Positions 42,374-51,886 of a stretch of DNA of 64,000 nucleotides are shown one piece after another (position 1 is the stretch's first letter; the number at the start of each line of letters is the position of its first letter). A program made the position numbers and the translations under genes. Below the pieces are notes generated by a model. The model was not told where the DNA came from, did no database searches, and saw nothing but the letters and a program-made list of their open reading frames with translations. The stretch lies in the NCBI RefSeq assembly GCF_013137895.1, contig NZ_CP053538.1:1239501-1303500 (forward strand), given 5' to 3'. Source of the DNA: Hymenobacter taeanensis. Its GTDB lineage: Bacteria > Bacteroidota > Bacteroidia > Cytophagales > Hymenobacteraceae.

Positions 42374-43726
42374 ATGAAAAAACTTGCTTCTAATCTCACC
42401 TTTCAGGTTCTCACGGCCATTGCGCTAGGGGTGCTGGTGGGCACACTGTTTCCGGAGTTCGGGGCGTCTCTCAAACCCATCGGCGACACGTTTATTAACC
42501 TGATCAAAATGCTCATTGCTCCCATCATCTTCCTAACGGTGGTATTGGGTATTGGGGGCATGGGCGACATGAAAAAGGTAGGCCGCGTGGGCGGTAAGGC
42601 GCTGCTCTACTTTGAAATAGTCACAACGCTAGCCCTGGTTATCGGCATTACGGCGGCCAACTTGGCCAAACCCGGCGTGGGCATTGATGCCCGCACCTCA
42701 GTAGCTACGCAAAGCGCGGCTCAAGCCGCGGAGGCCGCTAAGTACACCACCCAGGCTGCCAGTGGTGAAGGCATGAACTGGATTGAGTTTGTGACGCACA
42801 TTGTGCCTCACAGCGTGGTAGGGGCCTTTGCCGAGGGCGAGGTGCTGCAAGTGCTGCTGTTTGCCGTGTTGTTTGGCGTGGCCGTGGGTCGCATACCCTC
42901 TGAGTATGGGCAGCCGCTGATGAAGACCTTCGACCGGCTTTCGCACGCTATGTTCGGGGTACTAGCCCTGGTAATGAAGCTGGCACCCCTTGGGGCTTTC
43001 GGGGGCATGGCCTTTACCATTGGCAAGTACGGGCTGCATACGCTGCTGCCGTTGGGCAAGCTCATGCTGGTAGTTTACCTAACCATGTTCCTGTTTGTGT
43101 TTGGGGTGCTCAACGCCATTATGCGCTATTACGGACTAAGTCTATGGCGCTACCTGGGCTTTATTAAGGAGGAGATTCTGCTGGTACTGGGCACGTCGTC
43201 GTCGGAGTCGGCGCTGCCGCGTATGATTGATAAGCTGGAGCGCTACGGCTGCTCCCGCTCGGTGGCGGGCCTGGTGATACCCACTGGCTACTCCTTCAAC
43301 CTCGATGGCACTTCTATTTACCTTTCCATTGCGGTCATTTTTTTGGCCCAGGCCTTCAACATTAGCTTGTCGCTCGGCCAGGAGCTTTCGCTCATCGGTA
43401 TCCTGATGCTAACAAGCAAGGGCGCGGCAGGCGTTACGGGCTCGGGGTTCATTGTGCTGGCCTCTACCCTGGCCGCTACCCGCATTATTCCCGTGGAAGG
43501 CGTGGCTCTGCTATTGGGCGTAGACCGCTTTATGAGCGAGGCACGGGCCATTACCAACGTCATCGGCAACGGCGTGGCCACGCTGGTCATTGCCAAGAGC
43601 GAAAACGAGTTCGATGAAGCCAAGCACCAGCTAGCTCTGGCCGGCCACGATGTGCCCCCAGAGCTGGAGCCCGAGCCAGCTTCTTTACTACCTAAGGTGG
43701 AGAAGCCCGTGGAAGAGAGGGGTTAG
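42374..43726 (+). CDS. Dicarboxylate/amino acid:cation symporter (DAACS family)
   Basis: 450 residues from ATG 42374 ([20 protein letters not shown]), chosen because it starts the first transmembrane helix of the family. About eight membrane segments and two re-entrant loops fit the GltP/DctA fold. The Ser-rich loop [12 protein letters not shown] lies at 273-284, and the HP2/TM8 region reads [20 protein letters not shown] followed by [20 protein letters not shown], the sodium/proton and substrate site. The C-terminal tail is long, acidic and Pro-rich. It should import C4-dicarboxylates, glutamate or aspartate, which fits the preceding pckA. Confidence 0.92.
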   Translation: MKKLASNLTFQVLTAIALGVLVGTLFPEFGASLKPIGDTFINLIKMLIAPIIFLTVVLGIGGMGDMKKVGRVGGKALLYFEIVTTLALVIGITAANLAKPGVGIDARTSVATQSAAQAAEAAKYTTQAASGEGMNWIEFVTHIVPHSVVGAFAEGEVLQVLLFAVLFGVAVGRIPSEYGQPLMKTFDRLSHAMFGVLALVMKLAPLGAFGGMAFTIGKYGLHTLLPLGKLMLVVYLTMFLFVFGVLNAIMRYYGLSLWRYLGFIKEEILLVLGTSSSESALPRMIDKLERYGCSRSVAGLVIPTGYSFNLDGTSIYLSIAVIFLAQAFNISLSLGQELSLIGILMLTSKGAAGVTGSGFIVLASTLAATRIIPVEGVALLLGVDRFMSEARAITNVIGNGVATLVIAKSENEFDEAKHQLALAGHDVPPELEPEPASLLPKVEKPVEERG

Positions 43727-43767
43727 GCAGAGTGGCCTAGAGTTTTCCTGGAACGAAATCTACACAA

Positions 43768-43795
43768 CGTCATGTCAAGCTTGTCGAGACATCTC
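43768..43795 (+). repeat. Diverged solo copy of the CGTCATGCTGAGCTTG repeat
   Basis: Twenty-two of 28 positions match the repeat arm at 62138-62165 (both start CGTCATG, share AGCTTG and end CATCTC). It lies in the 237-bp gene-free stretch between the symporter and the pectate lyase genes and has no inverted partner that I can see. Confidence 0.5.
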
Positions 43796-43963
43796 GCTCG
43801 AATCGTTGGAGCTTCCCCAGCCCCACTACATGGAGAAAGGAAGTGCATACCATTGCAGCGTCAGCACGCATTGACGTGCGAGAGTAAGACGTTCTAGGCC
43901 AGTCAACCACCCCCAACCCCTCCTCAACTAAGGAGGGGAGCTTTCGTTCTGTAGGCCACTCTC

Positions 43964-45457
43964 CTATTTACCCTTGGCCAGCGCGGGCACCGCTAGGCTA
44001 TTAAGATACTCCTCTAGCATGGGGTAGCCGCTAGCGGCGAGCTTGCTGCGGTCGGTGGCGTCTTTGGGGTTGAGGCCGTGGCTTTTCTCCCAGGCGTCGG
44101 GCATGCCGTCGTGGTCGGTATCAGTGGGGGCTGGGGCTGACTTCAGTTCCGGCCACGCTTTCTGCGACACGCTGTAGGGTGTGCCGTGCGGGTAGCCGCC
44201 CTGCACATCGATAATGCGGCCGGTGCGCGTAACCACATTGCGGATGATGCGCTGGTCTAAGGTGTCGCGCCGGGGCATGGTGGCGCCTACTTGCTGCAGC
44301 ACCAGGGCATAGGCCTCTTGGGCGGTTTGCGTGGTTACGGGGCCTAGCTCGAAGGGCTTCTCCGCTTTAGCCTGCGCCGTATCGGCGGCGGTGCCACCGT
44401 TCATGGTTACTCCGCGCCAGTTGTGGCGGGTTACTTCGGCGCTGGCGTCTACGTAGTTGCCGGCGAGGTAGAACTTACCGTAGGGCAGTGGGTTGGGGCC
44501 TTTCTCCAGCTTATAGGGGTTGAGCACCCGGGCCCGAACATTCTCCTTAGTAGAGGGGCCGTACTTGTAGTAGTTGTTGACGATGTTGTAGTTACCACCC
44601 TCGCCCGCGTAGGCGTTGTTCTCGCCCCAGTTGTACAGCACGTTGTTGCGGAAGTCCACATTCTCGAAGCCGGCGGGGTGCGTGTACCGGCTGCCATTGA
44701 AGCGGGGCGTGCGGTTTTTGCAGCTCGCAAATAGGTTGTGGTGCATAGTGGCGTGCTGCCCACCCCAAATACCCCCGAACCCGTGCTGCTCAAAGTCCGT
44801 GTCGCCCTTCTCGAAGTGATACGAGTAGTTGAGCGGCTCACTAATGAGGTTCCACTGCAAGGTGGTGCTGTCACCTTCGTACACAGAAAGGGCCTCGTCG
44901 GTGCTCCAGCTCATGGAGCAGTGGTCGATGATGAGGCGGTTGTTGCGGATGCCCCCGAAAGCATCGTCGCCGCCGGCGCCGTCAACCTGACCCTGGTTCT
45001 GGTTTTTGTCGCCCATGCGGAAGCGCAGGAACCGCACCACCACATTGTTGGCCTTTACGCTCACGGGATAATCGGCGAGGCAAATACCGTCGCCGGGAGC
45101 GGTTTGGCCCGCAATGGTGGTATTAGCCTTGCTGATGGTAAGCGGTGACGTGAGGTGAATAGTGCCCGATACCCGGAACACTACCGTGCGGGCCGGAGCC
45201 GCTTTGCTAAGGGCATAGCGTAAGCTGCCGGGCTGCCCATCATCAAGAAGGTTGGTTACCTCAAACACGGTGGTGGGTACTGCGGCCGTGCCGCGGCCGC
45301 CCGTGGTAAAGCGGCCAGCACCCTCGGCCCCCGGAAAGGCTGGTATCGGGCCGGCTACAGGGGCATCCGTAGCGGCCAGCAGAGCAGCAACGCTTACTGC
45401 CGCCACGGGCCAGCTAGAAGCGCGGCCCAGCCGACGGAGTGAGAAAGGGGCAGACAT
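43964..45457 (-). CDS. Pectate lyase family protein (PL1-like)
   Basis: 497 residues with an N-terminal export signal (RRLGRASSWPVAAVSVAALL..). The mature protein opens AFPGAEGAGRFTTGGRG and continues with EVTNLLDDGQPGSLRYALSK, TTIAGQTAPGDGICLADYPV and NNRLIIDHCSMSWSTDEALS, all typical of the bacterial PL1 right-handed beta-helix with its Asp/His calcium and catalytic region. Near the C-terminus DTDHDGMPDAWEKSHGLNP is a calcium-binding EF-hand-like segment common in such enzymes. It should cleave polygalacturonate by beta-elimination outside the cell. No SusC/D genes are adjacent; a GH53 galactanase gene 10 kb away also targets pectin. Confidence 0.9.
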   Translation of the reverse strand: MSAPFSLRRLGRASSWPVAAVSVAALLAATDAPVAGPIPAFPGAEGAGRFTTGGRGTAAVPTTVFEVTNLLDDGQPGSLRYALSKAAPARTVVFRVSGTIHLTSPLTISKANTTIAGQTAPGDGICLADYPVSVKANNVVVRFLRFRMGDKNQNQGQVDGAGGDDAFGGIRNNRLIIDHCSMSWSTDEALSVYEGDSTTLQWNLISEPLNYSYHFEKGDTDFEQHGFGGIWGGQHATMHHNLFASCKNRTPRFNGSRYTHPAGFENVDFRNNVLYNWGENNAYAGEGGNYNIVNNYYKYGPSTKENVRARVLNPYKLEKGPNPLPYGKFYLAGNYVDASAEVTRHNWRGVTMNGGTAADTAQAKAEKPFELGPVTTQTAQEAYALVLQQVGATMPRRDTLDQRIIRNVVTRTGRIIDVQGGYPHGTPYSVSQKAWPELKSAPAPTDTDHDGMPDAWEKSHGLNPKDATDRSKLAASGYPMLEEYLNSLAVPALAKGK

Positions 45458-45755
45458 ATGGGGGAATTAAAAGAAAGAAATCAGGACGAGTAACGACTGG
45501 CCCAGCCGGGCTCGGCTGGCAGTTGTAACATTGATATTACCCAAATACCAAGCCCATTAGGTTCCGCCAAGCAGATTTCTTTGTGCAATCGATGCCGGCA
45601 ACGTTGCCATGGGGCTGTAGCAGGAAATGAGAGGCAATGCCTTAGTGGGTTTGCTCCGCTTCAGGCTGCTTCTCCCCTACCTCGTCCGCAACGAAACGCG
45701 CACAATCCGCGTCTGTATCCCCGTTTGCAGCACTCAGGCTGCCTTGATTGCTGGT

Positions 45756-46907
45756 ATGACGCAGGTTTTGGAAAAGGTAACGCCCAAGCAGGCGCGGGTG
45801 GCTATTGCCTTGTTTTTCTTCGTGTCGGGGTTCGGGTTTTCTACCTGGGCCTCGCGCATTCCTACCATTCAGCGCCAGCTAGGGCTCAATGAGGCCGAGT
45901 TGGGGGGCGTACTGCTGGCGTTGCCTACCGGCCTCATGCTTACGCTGCCCGTTACGGGCCTGCTACTCCGGCGCTTCAGCAGCCGGCAGGTAATGCTGGT
46001 GGGCGCCATCCTCTACAATGTGGCCCTGGCGCTGCTGGGGTTTGCAGCTCATACCTGGCAGCTGGTGGCGCTGCTGTTCTGCTTCGGCTCCTCCCGTAAT
46101 CTGCTCAACATTTCCATGAATGCGCAGTCGGTGGGCGTGCAGGCGCAGTACGACAGATCCATTATTGCCACCTTCCATGGGGTATGGAGTGTGGCGGGTT
46201 TTGCCGCTGCCGCCGTGGGAGCGGCCCTCATTCGGGAGCGGGTGGCCCCAGGTCCGCACTTTGCGGTGGTGGCGGTGCTGCTCACGGCGGTGGCCCTCTA
46301 CAACTACCGCCACAGCCTCCCGCTACCACCCGCGCCGGCGGAGCGGCGCCCCGGCTTTAGCTGGCCCAGCGCGGCGCTCCTGAAGTTTGGCATTATAGCC
46401 TTTGCCTCCATGGCCTGCGAGGGCACCATGTACGACTGGAGCAGCATCTACTTCAACAAGGCGGTGCTCATGCCCAGAGAAGATGCCGCCATTGGCTTTG
46501 CCGTGTACATGGTGGCCATGACGGCAGGCCGTTTCGCCGGCGACCCCCTGACCAATCGTTTCGGGGTGAAGCCGCTGCTGCACTACAGTGGCCTCCTGAT
46601 TCTGGTAGGCCTGTTGCTGGCGGCGCTAGTCCCAACGCCTATTACCGCCGGGCTGGGGTTTGTGCTGGTAGGCCTGGGCGTGTCGTGCGTGATTCCGATG
46701 GTGTTCGGGATGGCAGGCCGCTCCACTACGCTCAGCTTGGGCTCGGCCATTGCGGCGGTTTCTACGGTGGGCTACTTTGGGTTTTTGGTGGTACCGCCGG
46801 TGGTAGGCTTTATTGCCGAGGCCGCCAACCTGAGGTGGTCGTTTGCCCTGATGGCCCTGCTCGGAGGCGTGATGGTATGGCTGGTGCGGCGGCTCCCAAA
46901 TGAGTAG
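45756..46907 (+). CDS. MFS transporter (YbjJ/fucose-permease-like)
   Basis: 383 residues from ATG 45756 (MTQVLEKVTPKQARVAIALF); the frame is open for 43 codons upstream without membrane features. Twelve hydrophobic segments are seen. The segment ASRIPTIQRQLGLNEAELGG between helices 1 and 2 and the MLTLPVTGLLLRRFSSRQVM block (MFS motif A region) match the YbjJ-type branch, as does MACEGTMYDWSSIYF in the second half. It is an inner-membrane exporter or importer of a small solute; substrate unknown. Single gene, divergent from the pectate lyase. Confidence 0.85.
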   Translation: MTQVLEKVTPKQARVAIALFFFVSGFGFSTWASRIPTIQRQLGLNEAELGGVLLALPTGLMLTLPVTGLLLRRFSSRQVMLVGAILYNVALALLGFAAHTWQLVALLFCFGSSRNLLNISMNAQSVGVQAQYDRSIIATFHGVWSVAGFAAAAVGAALIRERVAPGPHFAVVAVLLTAVALYNYRHSLPLPPAPAERRPGFSWPSAALLKFGIIAFASMACEGTMYDWSSIYFNKAVLMPREDAAIGFAVYMVAMTAGRFAGDPLTNRFGVKPLLHYSGLLILVGLLLAALVPTPITAGLGFVLVGLGVSCVIPMVFGMAGRSTTLSLGSAIAAVSTVGYFGFLVVPPVVGFIAEAANLRWSFALMALLGGVMVWLVRRLPNE

Positions 46908-47070
46908 GAACTAGTAACCCGCTTGAGAGCCACAGGTAGGCTTTGGCACAAGTCAGGAGCTGGTTGAGTAAGTGAGGCCACTTTTTTACTGCGTAACGTT
47001 TTCTTTCTGGCTACCTTAGAAGTTCAAGCCCCGTGCCCAGATGGGAAAAGGGGATAATAAGGGCTGATTG

Positions 47071-47916
47071 ATGAAGTATTTTCTTGTGCTGCTAGGCTGG
47101 TGCCTCCCTTTGATGCTGCGAGCCGCTCAGCCGCTGGAGCCCCTCCAGATTGCGGAACATTTTGTGGCTAAAACGGGCTGGGACGAGATGAAGAGCTACC
47201 TCAGTGGGGAGGCCGCCGGCCAGGCCCGCCGCCAGAGCCTGGGCCAGCAGATTCCGGCCACTCTGGAGCGGCATTGCCAGCTTTTGCAGCAGGGGCGCGC
47301 CACGGCCGTAGTTACCGTAGAGCTGCGCGACTCCGTGAGTCGCAACGATATTTACCTGCACTTCCGCCGCGATTCTACTGCCGCCACCGCTCCCTGGAAA
47401 CTCACCGCCGTGCGCAGCCTGGCCATGACGCAGTTGGGCCCGCCCATGCTCAAGCTGCTCTCTGAAATGCCCTCGGCTGAAGTAGCGCAGTACAACCAAA
47501 AACACCCCTCCGCCGACCACGCCTTTATGCTCGGCAACATCCAGCTCTGGATTGGCTCCGACGCCAATATCAGTCAGCACTTCACGCGCAATCAGGCTGC
47601 CTTTCAGCGCGCCGTGCAGTTTATACAGGCCCACCGCTATTTCACTGCCGCCCCCGATTCGGCGAATATTGAGGAGCAGGCCATCAACGAGGACAAGGAG
47701 CTGCAGGCCATACTTCGGCCGCTCTACATTACCCGTATCTCGCAGGAGTACCTAGACTGTGGCAGCTGCCTGCAGTTCATAATTGGGGGCGTTACCGATA
47801 ACACTGTAGGCCTGCTGTACCAGCCCAATGCCCAACAGGTGCCTCCCATGAGCCCCGACCGGGTTATTGTTATCAAGCCCCTGGGCAATGGCTGGTACTT
47901 GTTTAAGACGACGTAA
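47071..47916 (+). CDS. Exported protein of unknown function
   Basis: 281 residues from ATG 47071 (a TTG directly precedes it). A signal peptide, MKYFLVLLGWCLPLMLRAAQ, is present. The mature region begins with a helical segment (LQIAEHFVAKTGWDEMKSYL) and then a beta-rich block (TAVVTVELRDSVSRNDIYLH, WKLTAVRSLAMTQLGPPML), followed by a second helical region and a CGSC motif (YLDCGSCLQFIIGGVTDNTV) whose paired Cys could form a disulphide or bind metal. It ends VIVIKPLGNGWYLFKTT. I do not recognise a family. Confidence 0.7.
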   Translation: MKYFLVLLGWCLPLMLRAAQPLEPLQIAEHFVAKTGWDEMKSYLSGEAAGQARRQSLGQQIPATLERHCQLLQQGRATAVVTVELRDSVSRNDIYLHFRRDSTAATAPWKLTAVRSLAMTQLGPPMLKLLSEMPSAEVAQYNQKHPSADHAFMLGNIQLWIGSDANISQHFTRNQAAFQRAVQFIQAHRYFTAAPDSANIEEQAINEDKELQAILRPLYITRISQEYLDCGSCLQFIIGGVTDNTVGLLYQPNAQQVPPMSPDRVIVIKPLGNGWYLFKTT

Positions 47917-47999
47917 TTGCCTTCTTACCCCACCTCCGGCCCACAGTGGGGGTGAGTTACTCGGCTGTTTAACTGGCCTAGAGTAGCTACTTTGCCGGC

Positions 48000-48974
48000 A
48001 TGAACCGCTTCGACCGTATCACGGCCATCCTCATTCAGCTTCAAGCCAAACGTGTGGTGAAAGGCCAGGATTTGGCTGAACGGTTTGGGGTGAGCCTGCG
48101 CACCGTGTACCGCGATTTGCGCACCCTGGAAGAAGCAGGCGTGCCGCTCTACGGCGAGGCGGGCGTGGGCTATTCGCTGGTTGAAGGCTACCGGCTGCCA
48201 CCTGTGATGTTTACGCGCGAAGAAGCCACGGCGCTGCTCACGGCCGAGAAGCTGGCCGCCCAGCTCACCAACCCCCACATGGCCCGGCTTAGCCGGGCGG
48301 CCATGGACAAGCTGCGCGCCGTGCTAGGCCACTCGGACCGCGACTACCTGGCCGAGCTTAGCCCCCACGTGACGGTGCTGCAACCCTGGATGCACCGCGG
48401 CACCACCCCACCCGCCAACGACATCCACCAGTTGCTGCTCACCGGCATTGCCACCCACCGGGTAGCGGCTATTGACTACCGAGCTGGCTACCAAGGCGCC
48501 GCCACACAGCGCGATGTGGAGCCCATAGGCCTATATTTTGGGCAGTACTGGCACGTAGTGGCCTACTGCCGTTTGCGCCAGGAGTACCGCGACTTTCGCC
48601 TCGACCGCATAGTGAGCCTGCAGCTGCGCGAAGAGCAATTTGCGCCCCGCCCCGAAACGCTACAGTCGTACTGGGCAGAGCGGGCGCGGCAGCACCCCGG
48701 TACCACCGTGGTGGTGCGGCTCCGGCCCGAGGCCCTGGCCTACGCCCACGAGAACAAGCACTACTTTGGCTGGCTGAGCGAGCAGGAAACTACTGAGGGC
48801 TTGGTAGAAATGACCTTGCAACCCATGCATCTGGAGAGCATAGCGCGGTGGCTGATGCTGTTTGGAGCGAACGTAACGGTAGTATCGCCGCCGGAGCTGC
48901 AGCGGCGCCTGCATAACCTAGCCCGGGAAGCCTACGAACATTTTTCCGGCCCTCCGGAAAACCTGCTGACATAG
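48000..48974 (+). CDS. YafY-type transcriptional regulator (HTH plus WYL domain)
   Basis: 324 residues. An N-terminal winged helix-turn-helix (MNRFDRITAILIQLQAKRVV.., LAERFGVSLRTVYRDLRTLE at about 24-43) is followed by a WYL sensor domain (VAAIDYRAGYQGAATQRDVE, LYFGQYWHVVAYCRLRQEYR, FRLDRIVSLQL at about 155-205) and the WCX extension. WYL regulators often bind nucleic acids or nucleotides and control stress, phage-defence or DNA-repair genes. The DinB-family gene starts 58 bp downstream on the same strand and is the likely target or partner. Confidence 0.9.
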   Translation: MNRFDRITAILIQLQAKRVVKGQDLAERFGVSLRTVYRDLRTLEEAGVPLYGEAGVGYSLVEGYRLPPVMFTREEATALLTAEKLAAQLTNPHMARLSRAAMDKLRAVLGHSDRDYLAELSPHVTVLQPWMHRGTTPPANDIHQLLLTGIATHRVAAIDYRAGYQGAATQRDVEPIGLYFGQYWHVVAYCRLRQEYRDFRLDRIVSLQLREEQFAPRPETLQSYWAERARQHPGTTVVVRLRPEALAYAHENKHYFGWLSEQETTEGLVEMTLQPMHLESIARWLMLFGANVTVVSPPELQRRLHNLAREAYEHFSGPPENLLT

Positions 48975-49032
48975 GGCTGTCAGTGGGTGGCGCGAGCTTT
49001 GGGGCATCATTCATCTAACCCCATTGATTGCC

Positions 49033-49551
49033 ATGGAAACAGCCCTCACCACCCCGCTGGCCCTTGCCCTACTGCCCGAACTTAACCACGAGCTAGCGTT
49101 AACGCGCCGCGTGCTGGAGCGCCTTCCCGCCGAGCATTTCGGGTGGCAGCCGCACCCCAGATCCATGACCCTAGGCCACCTGGCTTCCCACACCGCCGAC
49201 CTACTGGGTGGTATCAAGACCACCTTTGAAACCACCGAGTTAGACTTAGCCAACTCCGCCGACCATGCTCCCGCGCCAGCCACCGCCGCCGAGGAGCTGG
49301 TGCAGCGCCTAGAAGCCAATGGTGCCGCCGCCCGCGAAACCCTTTCTCAGGCCGACGCCGAAGACTTCGAAGCAACCTGGACGCTCCGGTTCGGCGAGCA
49401 AATCATTCTGCGGGAGTCGCGGGCCGACATCGTGCGCCACCTTATCAACCACACCATACACCACCGCGGCCAGCTCTCGGTGTATTTACGCCTGCTGGAG
49501 GTGCCCGTGCCATACATCTACGGCCCGTCCGCCGACGAGGCCACGGCGTAG
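49033..49551 (+). CDS. DinB-family protein
   Basis: 172 residues from ATG 49033. The four-helix DinB fold is indicated by LERLPAEHFGWQPHPRSMTL, the first metal His in LGHLASHTADLL and the second pair in LINHTIHHRGQLSVYLRLLE. It probably binds a divalent metal; enzymatic role unknown, with thiol transferase or hydrolase activity known for some relatives. It lies just downstream of a WYL-domain regulator, so co-expression or control by that regulator is likely. The other DinB protein in the window (32247-32702) is clearly diverged from this one. Confidence 0.88.
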   Translation: METALTTPLALALLPELNHELALTRRVLERLPAEHFGWQPHPRSMTLGHLASHTADLLGGIKTTFETTELDLANSADHAPAPATAAEELVQRLEANGAAARETLSQADAEDFEATWTLRFGEQIILRESRADIVRHLINHTIHHRGQLSVYLRLLEVPVPYIYGPSADEATA

Positions 49552-49691
49552 AGCAGGTTACCGCAGCAGTGGCCTAGGCCACTGCTACAGCCCGGCAAGG
49601 CGGCCGAAGCTTTCGTAGCTTTGGCCGCTTTCGGTTTTGCTAGCCTAGCGTGTTTGCTCGGGTTTCAGGCTAAATTTCCTTCTTTCTTCGC

Positions 49692-50282
49692 ATGTCGCAC
49701 CAGCATTTCCTGCTTTTTAAGCCCTACGGCTACCTCAGTCAGTTCGTCAGCGAAAATGCGCGGGAAGCTCGAAAAAAGAAGTTTTTGGGCGAGCTGCACA
49801 ATTTCCCGGAAGGCACCATGGCCATTGGCCGGCTTGATGAGGAGAGCGAAGGCCTCCTGCTACTCACTACCGATGGCCGCGTGAGCGAGCGGGTGCGCCG
49901 CAAGGATGTGGAAAAGGAATACTACGCGCAGGTAGACGGCCTCTTGACCGATGAGGCCGTGACCCTGCTTCAGCAAGGCATTGAAATTGCCCATCGTAGC
50001 GTGCTATATCAAACCTTGCCCGCGCGGGTGCGTCGCCTTGAGCAGGTACCCGAGCTGCCCCCCAGGGGCCGCAAAATCCGCGACGACCGCCATGGCCCAA
50101 CCAGTTGGGTTTCCATAATTGTAACGGAAGGCAAGTTCCGGCAGATCCGCAAGATGACGGCCGCGGCCGGGTTCCCCACGCTTCGCCTGGTGCGCGTGCG
50201 GGTAGGCGGCACCTGGCTGGGCAGCCTGGCGCCCGGTGAGGTACGAGAAGTAACGGAGTTTGAGCTGGGAGTTGATGGTTAG
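49692..50282 (+). CDS. 23S rRNA pseudouridine synthase, RluE-like
   Basis: 196 residues. The RsuA/RluB/E/F family is shown by the start HFLLFKPYGYLSQF and by the catalytic block MAIGRLDEESEGLLLLTTDG with Asp49, then KEYYAQVDG and the C-terminal EGKFRQIRKMTAAAGFPTLR. No S4 RNA-binding domain precedes the catalytic domain, which is the layout of RluE; RluE modifies U2457 of 23S rRNA in E. coli. The assignment of the exact rRNA position is inferred. A TAAATTTC sequence about 23 bp upstream of the ATG is one base off the TAnnTTTG box. Confidence 0.9.
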   Translation: MSHQHFLLFKPYGYLSQFVSENAREARKKKFLGELHNFPEGTMAIGRLDEESEGLLLLTTDGRVSERVRRKDVEKEYYAQVDGLLTDEAVTLLQQGIEIAHRSVLYQTLPARVRRLEQVPELPPRGRKIRDDRHGPTSWVSIIVTEGKFRQIRKMTAAAGFPTLRLVRVRVGGTWLGSLAPGEVREVTEFELGVDG

Positions 50283-50326
50283 TTGCAGGTTATTGGTCAT
50301 GGCATGCCATCACAGCAATCCATTAG

Positions 50327-51460
50327 CTACAGCAACAGCACATCAATGCGGTGGGCGTGCACCATTTCCAGGGTTACAGACCAGGCAAAGAGGGTGAAGT
50401 AGCCATCCTGAGAAGCTACCAGGGCTAGGGAATCGCGCTGATCATGCACGAACTGGGCGGCGGCCAAGTGGCGGGTGCCGCCGTTTTGGGCCGGGTGCAG
50501 GTGCTGCACCACGCTGCCTACTACGGGCTCCGTGAGCACCATTTTATCAACGGGCGTGCTGTTTTCGGCGCGGGCTACCTTCACCCCGAAGGCCAGCAGG
50601 TGGTAGTCGCGGGTAATTACGGTGGCACCATCTACGGCCGTGAAGCCGCCCACGATACCAATATTGCGCAAGAGGCCATCCTGCCACTTGCGCTCGGTCT
50701 GGTCTTCACGCTGCATCTCGGCAATGCCCATGTAGGCCGGCGTTACGGGGTAGGTCATAGGCTGCACAATAGAGGCCTGCCACGCCTGCGAGCCAGGTGG
50801 CACAATCAGCACCAGCCCGCCGCGGCCGTGGGCCCGCATAGCCGACGCCAGCTCTACCAGCACATTATCGGTTTCGCCCATCTCGGTGGCCAGCGTTTGC
50901 TCCGGCAAAAATGCCTGCAGGGCGGGACAGTCAGACACGGCAGCGTTATCAGCATCAACCAGCTGGAGCTGGTCGCCGCGCAGGATGGCCACGTTCACAA
51001 ATTTGCCGAAGCCATCGGCGCGGCGGTGTTTTACTACCAGCAGGCCTGGCTCTAGTACCTCCAGCACAAAGCACAGCGGCGGAATTCCAATGGCCGTACC
51101 CCACACGTAGAGGCCGTCGGCATCGTACCACACCCCTAGGTGTATACCAGGCTGCTCCACAGCTGGGGCCAGCTTGAGCAGGTTGTAAGGCATTAGGCGG
51201 CGCTTATGGGCAAATACTACCGGCTGCGTGGCCTCATTGGGCGGCAGCAGGGCCAGAGAAATCTTGGGTGAGTACCCCTCCTCGCGGCGCAGGCTGGCCC
51301 AGAATGCCACATCAATAATGGTTTCTACCCACTGCACATCCGGAGGTGGAGCCAGGTGGGCAACTTCACGCGGACGGGCCGCGGCGCGGTGTCGGGCAAA
51401 ATGAGTTTCAATCATGGGGGCCACTACGCGGGCCGCCAGATAGGTGGGTTCAGAGAGCAT
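50327..51460 (-). CDS. DACNV sensor-domain protein with a DisA_N/DAC-like domain
   Basis: 377 residues, no signal peptide or membrane helix. The N-terminal part (about 40-175: VQWVETIIDVAFWASLRREE, WYDADGLYVWGTAIG, FVNVAILRGDQLQLV) fits the predicted sensor domain called DACNV. The C-terminal part (about 250-377) looks like a diadenylate cyclase domain: DGA at 277-279 and GTRHLAA at 328-334, where canonical enzymes have DGA and GTRHRAA. The third residue of the RHR motif is Leu332, and the usual VSEETG is replaced by VASQDG near 348-353. If active it would make c-di-AMP or another nucleotide signal; the changes could mean lost or altered activity. The domain naming is from memory and should be checked. 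Confidence 0.7.
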   Translation of the reverse strand: MLSEPTYLAARVVAPMIETHFARHRAAARPREVAHLAPPPDVQWVETIIDVAFWASLRREEGYSPKISLALLPPNEATQPVVFAHKRRLMPYNLLKLAPAVEQPGIHLGVWYDADGLYVWGTAIGIPPLCFVLEVLEPGLLVVKHRRADGFGKFVNVAILRGDQLQLVDADNAAVSDCPALQAFLPEQTLATEMGETDNVLVELASAMRAHGRGGLVLIVPPGSQAWQASIVQPMTYPVTPAYMGIAEMQREDQTERKWQDGLLRNIGIVGGFTAVDGATVITRDYHLLAFGVKVARAENSTPVDKMVLTEPVVGSVVQHLHPAQNGGTRHLAAAQFVHDQRDSLALVASQDGYFTLFAWSVTLEMVHAHRIDVLLL

Positions 51461-51886
51461 AGCCAGTACATTCGGGGCCTGAGGCGGGTACGTACGCCCA
51501 GGCCCCGCAGTTCACTGCATAAATACACAGACCCTGGTTATTGTTCGGCATCAGGGGTCAGGCCCTTCCTTTGTGGAGCTTATTCTGCCAGGCAGCCCCA
51601 TACTTGCCAGAATAAGCGGTAACTTTACCTATTATTAGTCTATTCTTATTGCGAAGCGGGCCCTTGGCGCTCTGGAAGCGGATGAGTTTGAGGCGCTTGC
51701 GCCCGCCCGCGTAATGCCAGCCTGCCGCGGTAGTGCCGGTACGGCAGAGCCCGCCCCATTTATTAGTCTATAGGTTTTATTGAATTTATGAACGCTAACC
51801 CGTTCAAATTTGTCGTAATATGATCATCTGTTTCACCACCCTCTGACTTCGCATAGCAAAGCAACTATAAACGACCACCAACACAT
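51461..51886. other. Long leader region of the cold-shock gene with a 12-bp direct repeat
   Basis: 426 bp without a gene between the divergent DACNV and cold-shock genes. TTATTAGTCTAT occurs twice, at 51632-51643 and 51760-51771, 128 bp apart and in the same orientation. A CTGCCG/CGGCAG hairpin lies between them at 51722-51747. Long structured leaders are common for cold-shock genes. No exact TAnnTTTG box was found. Confidence 0.45.
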
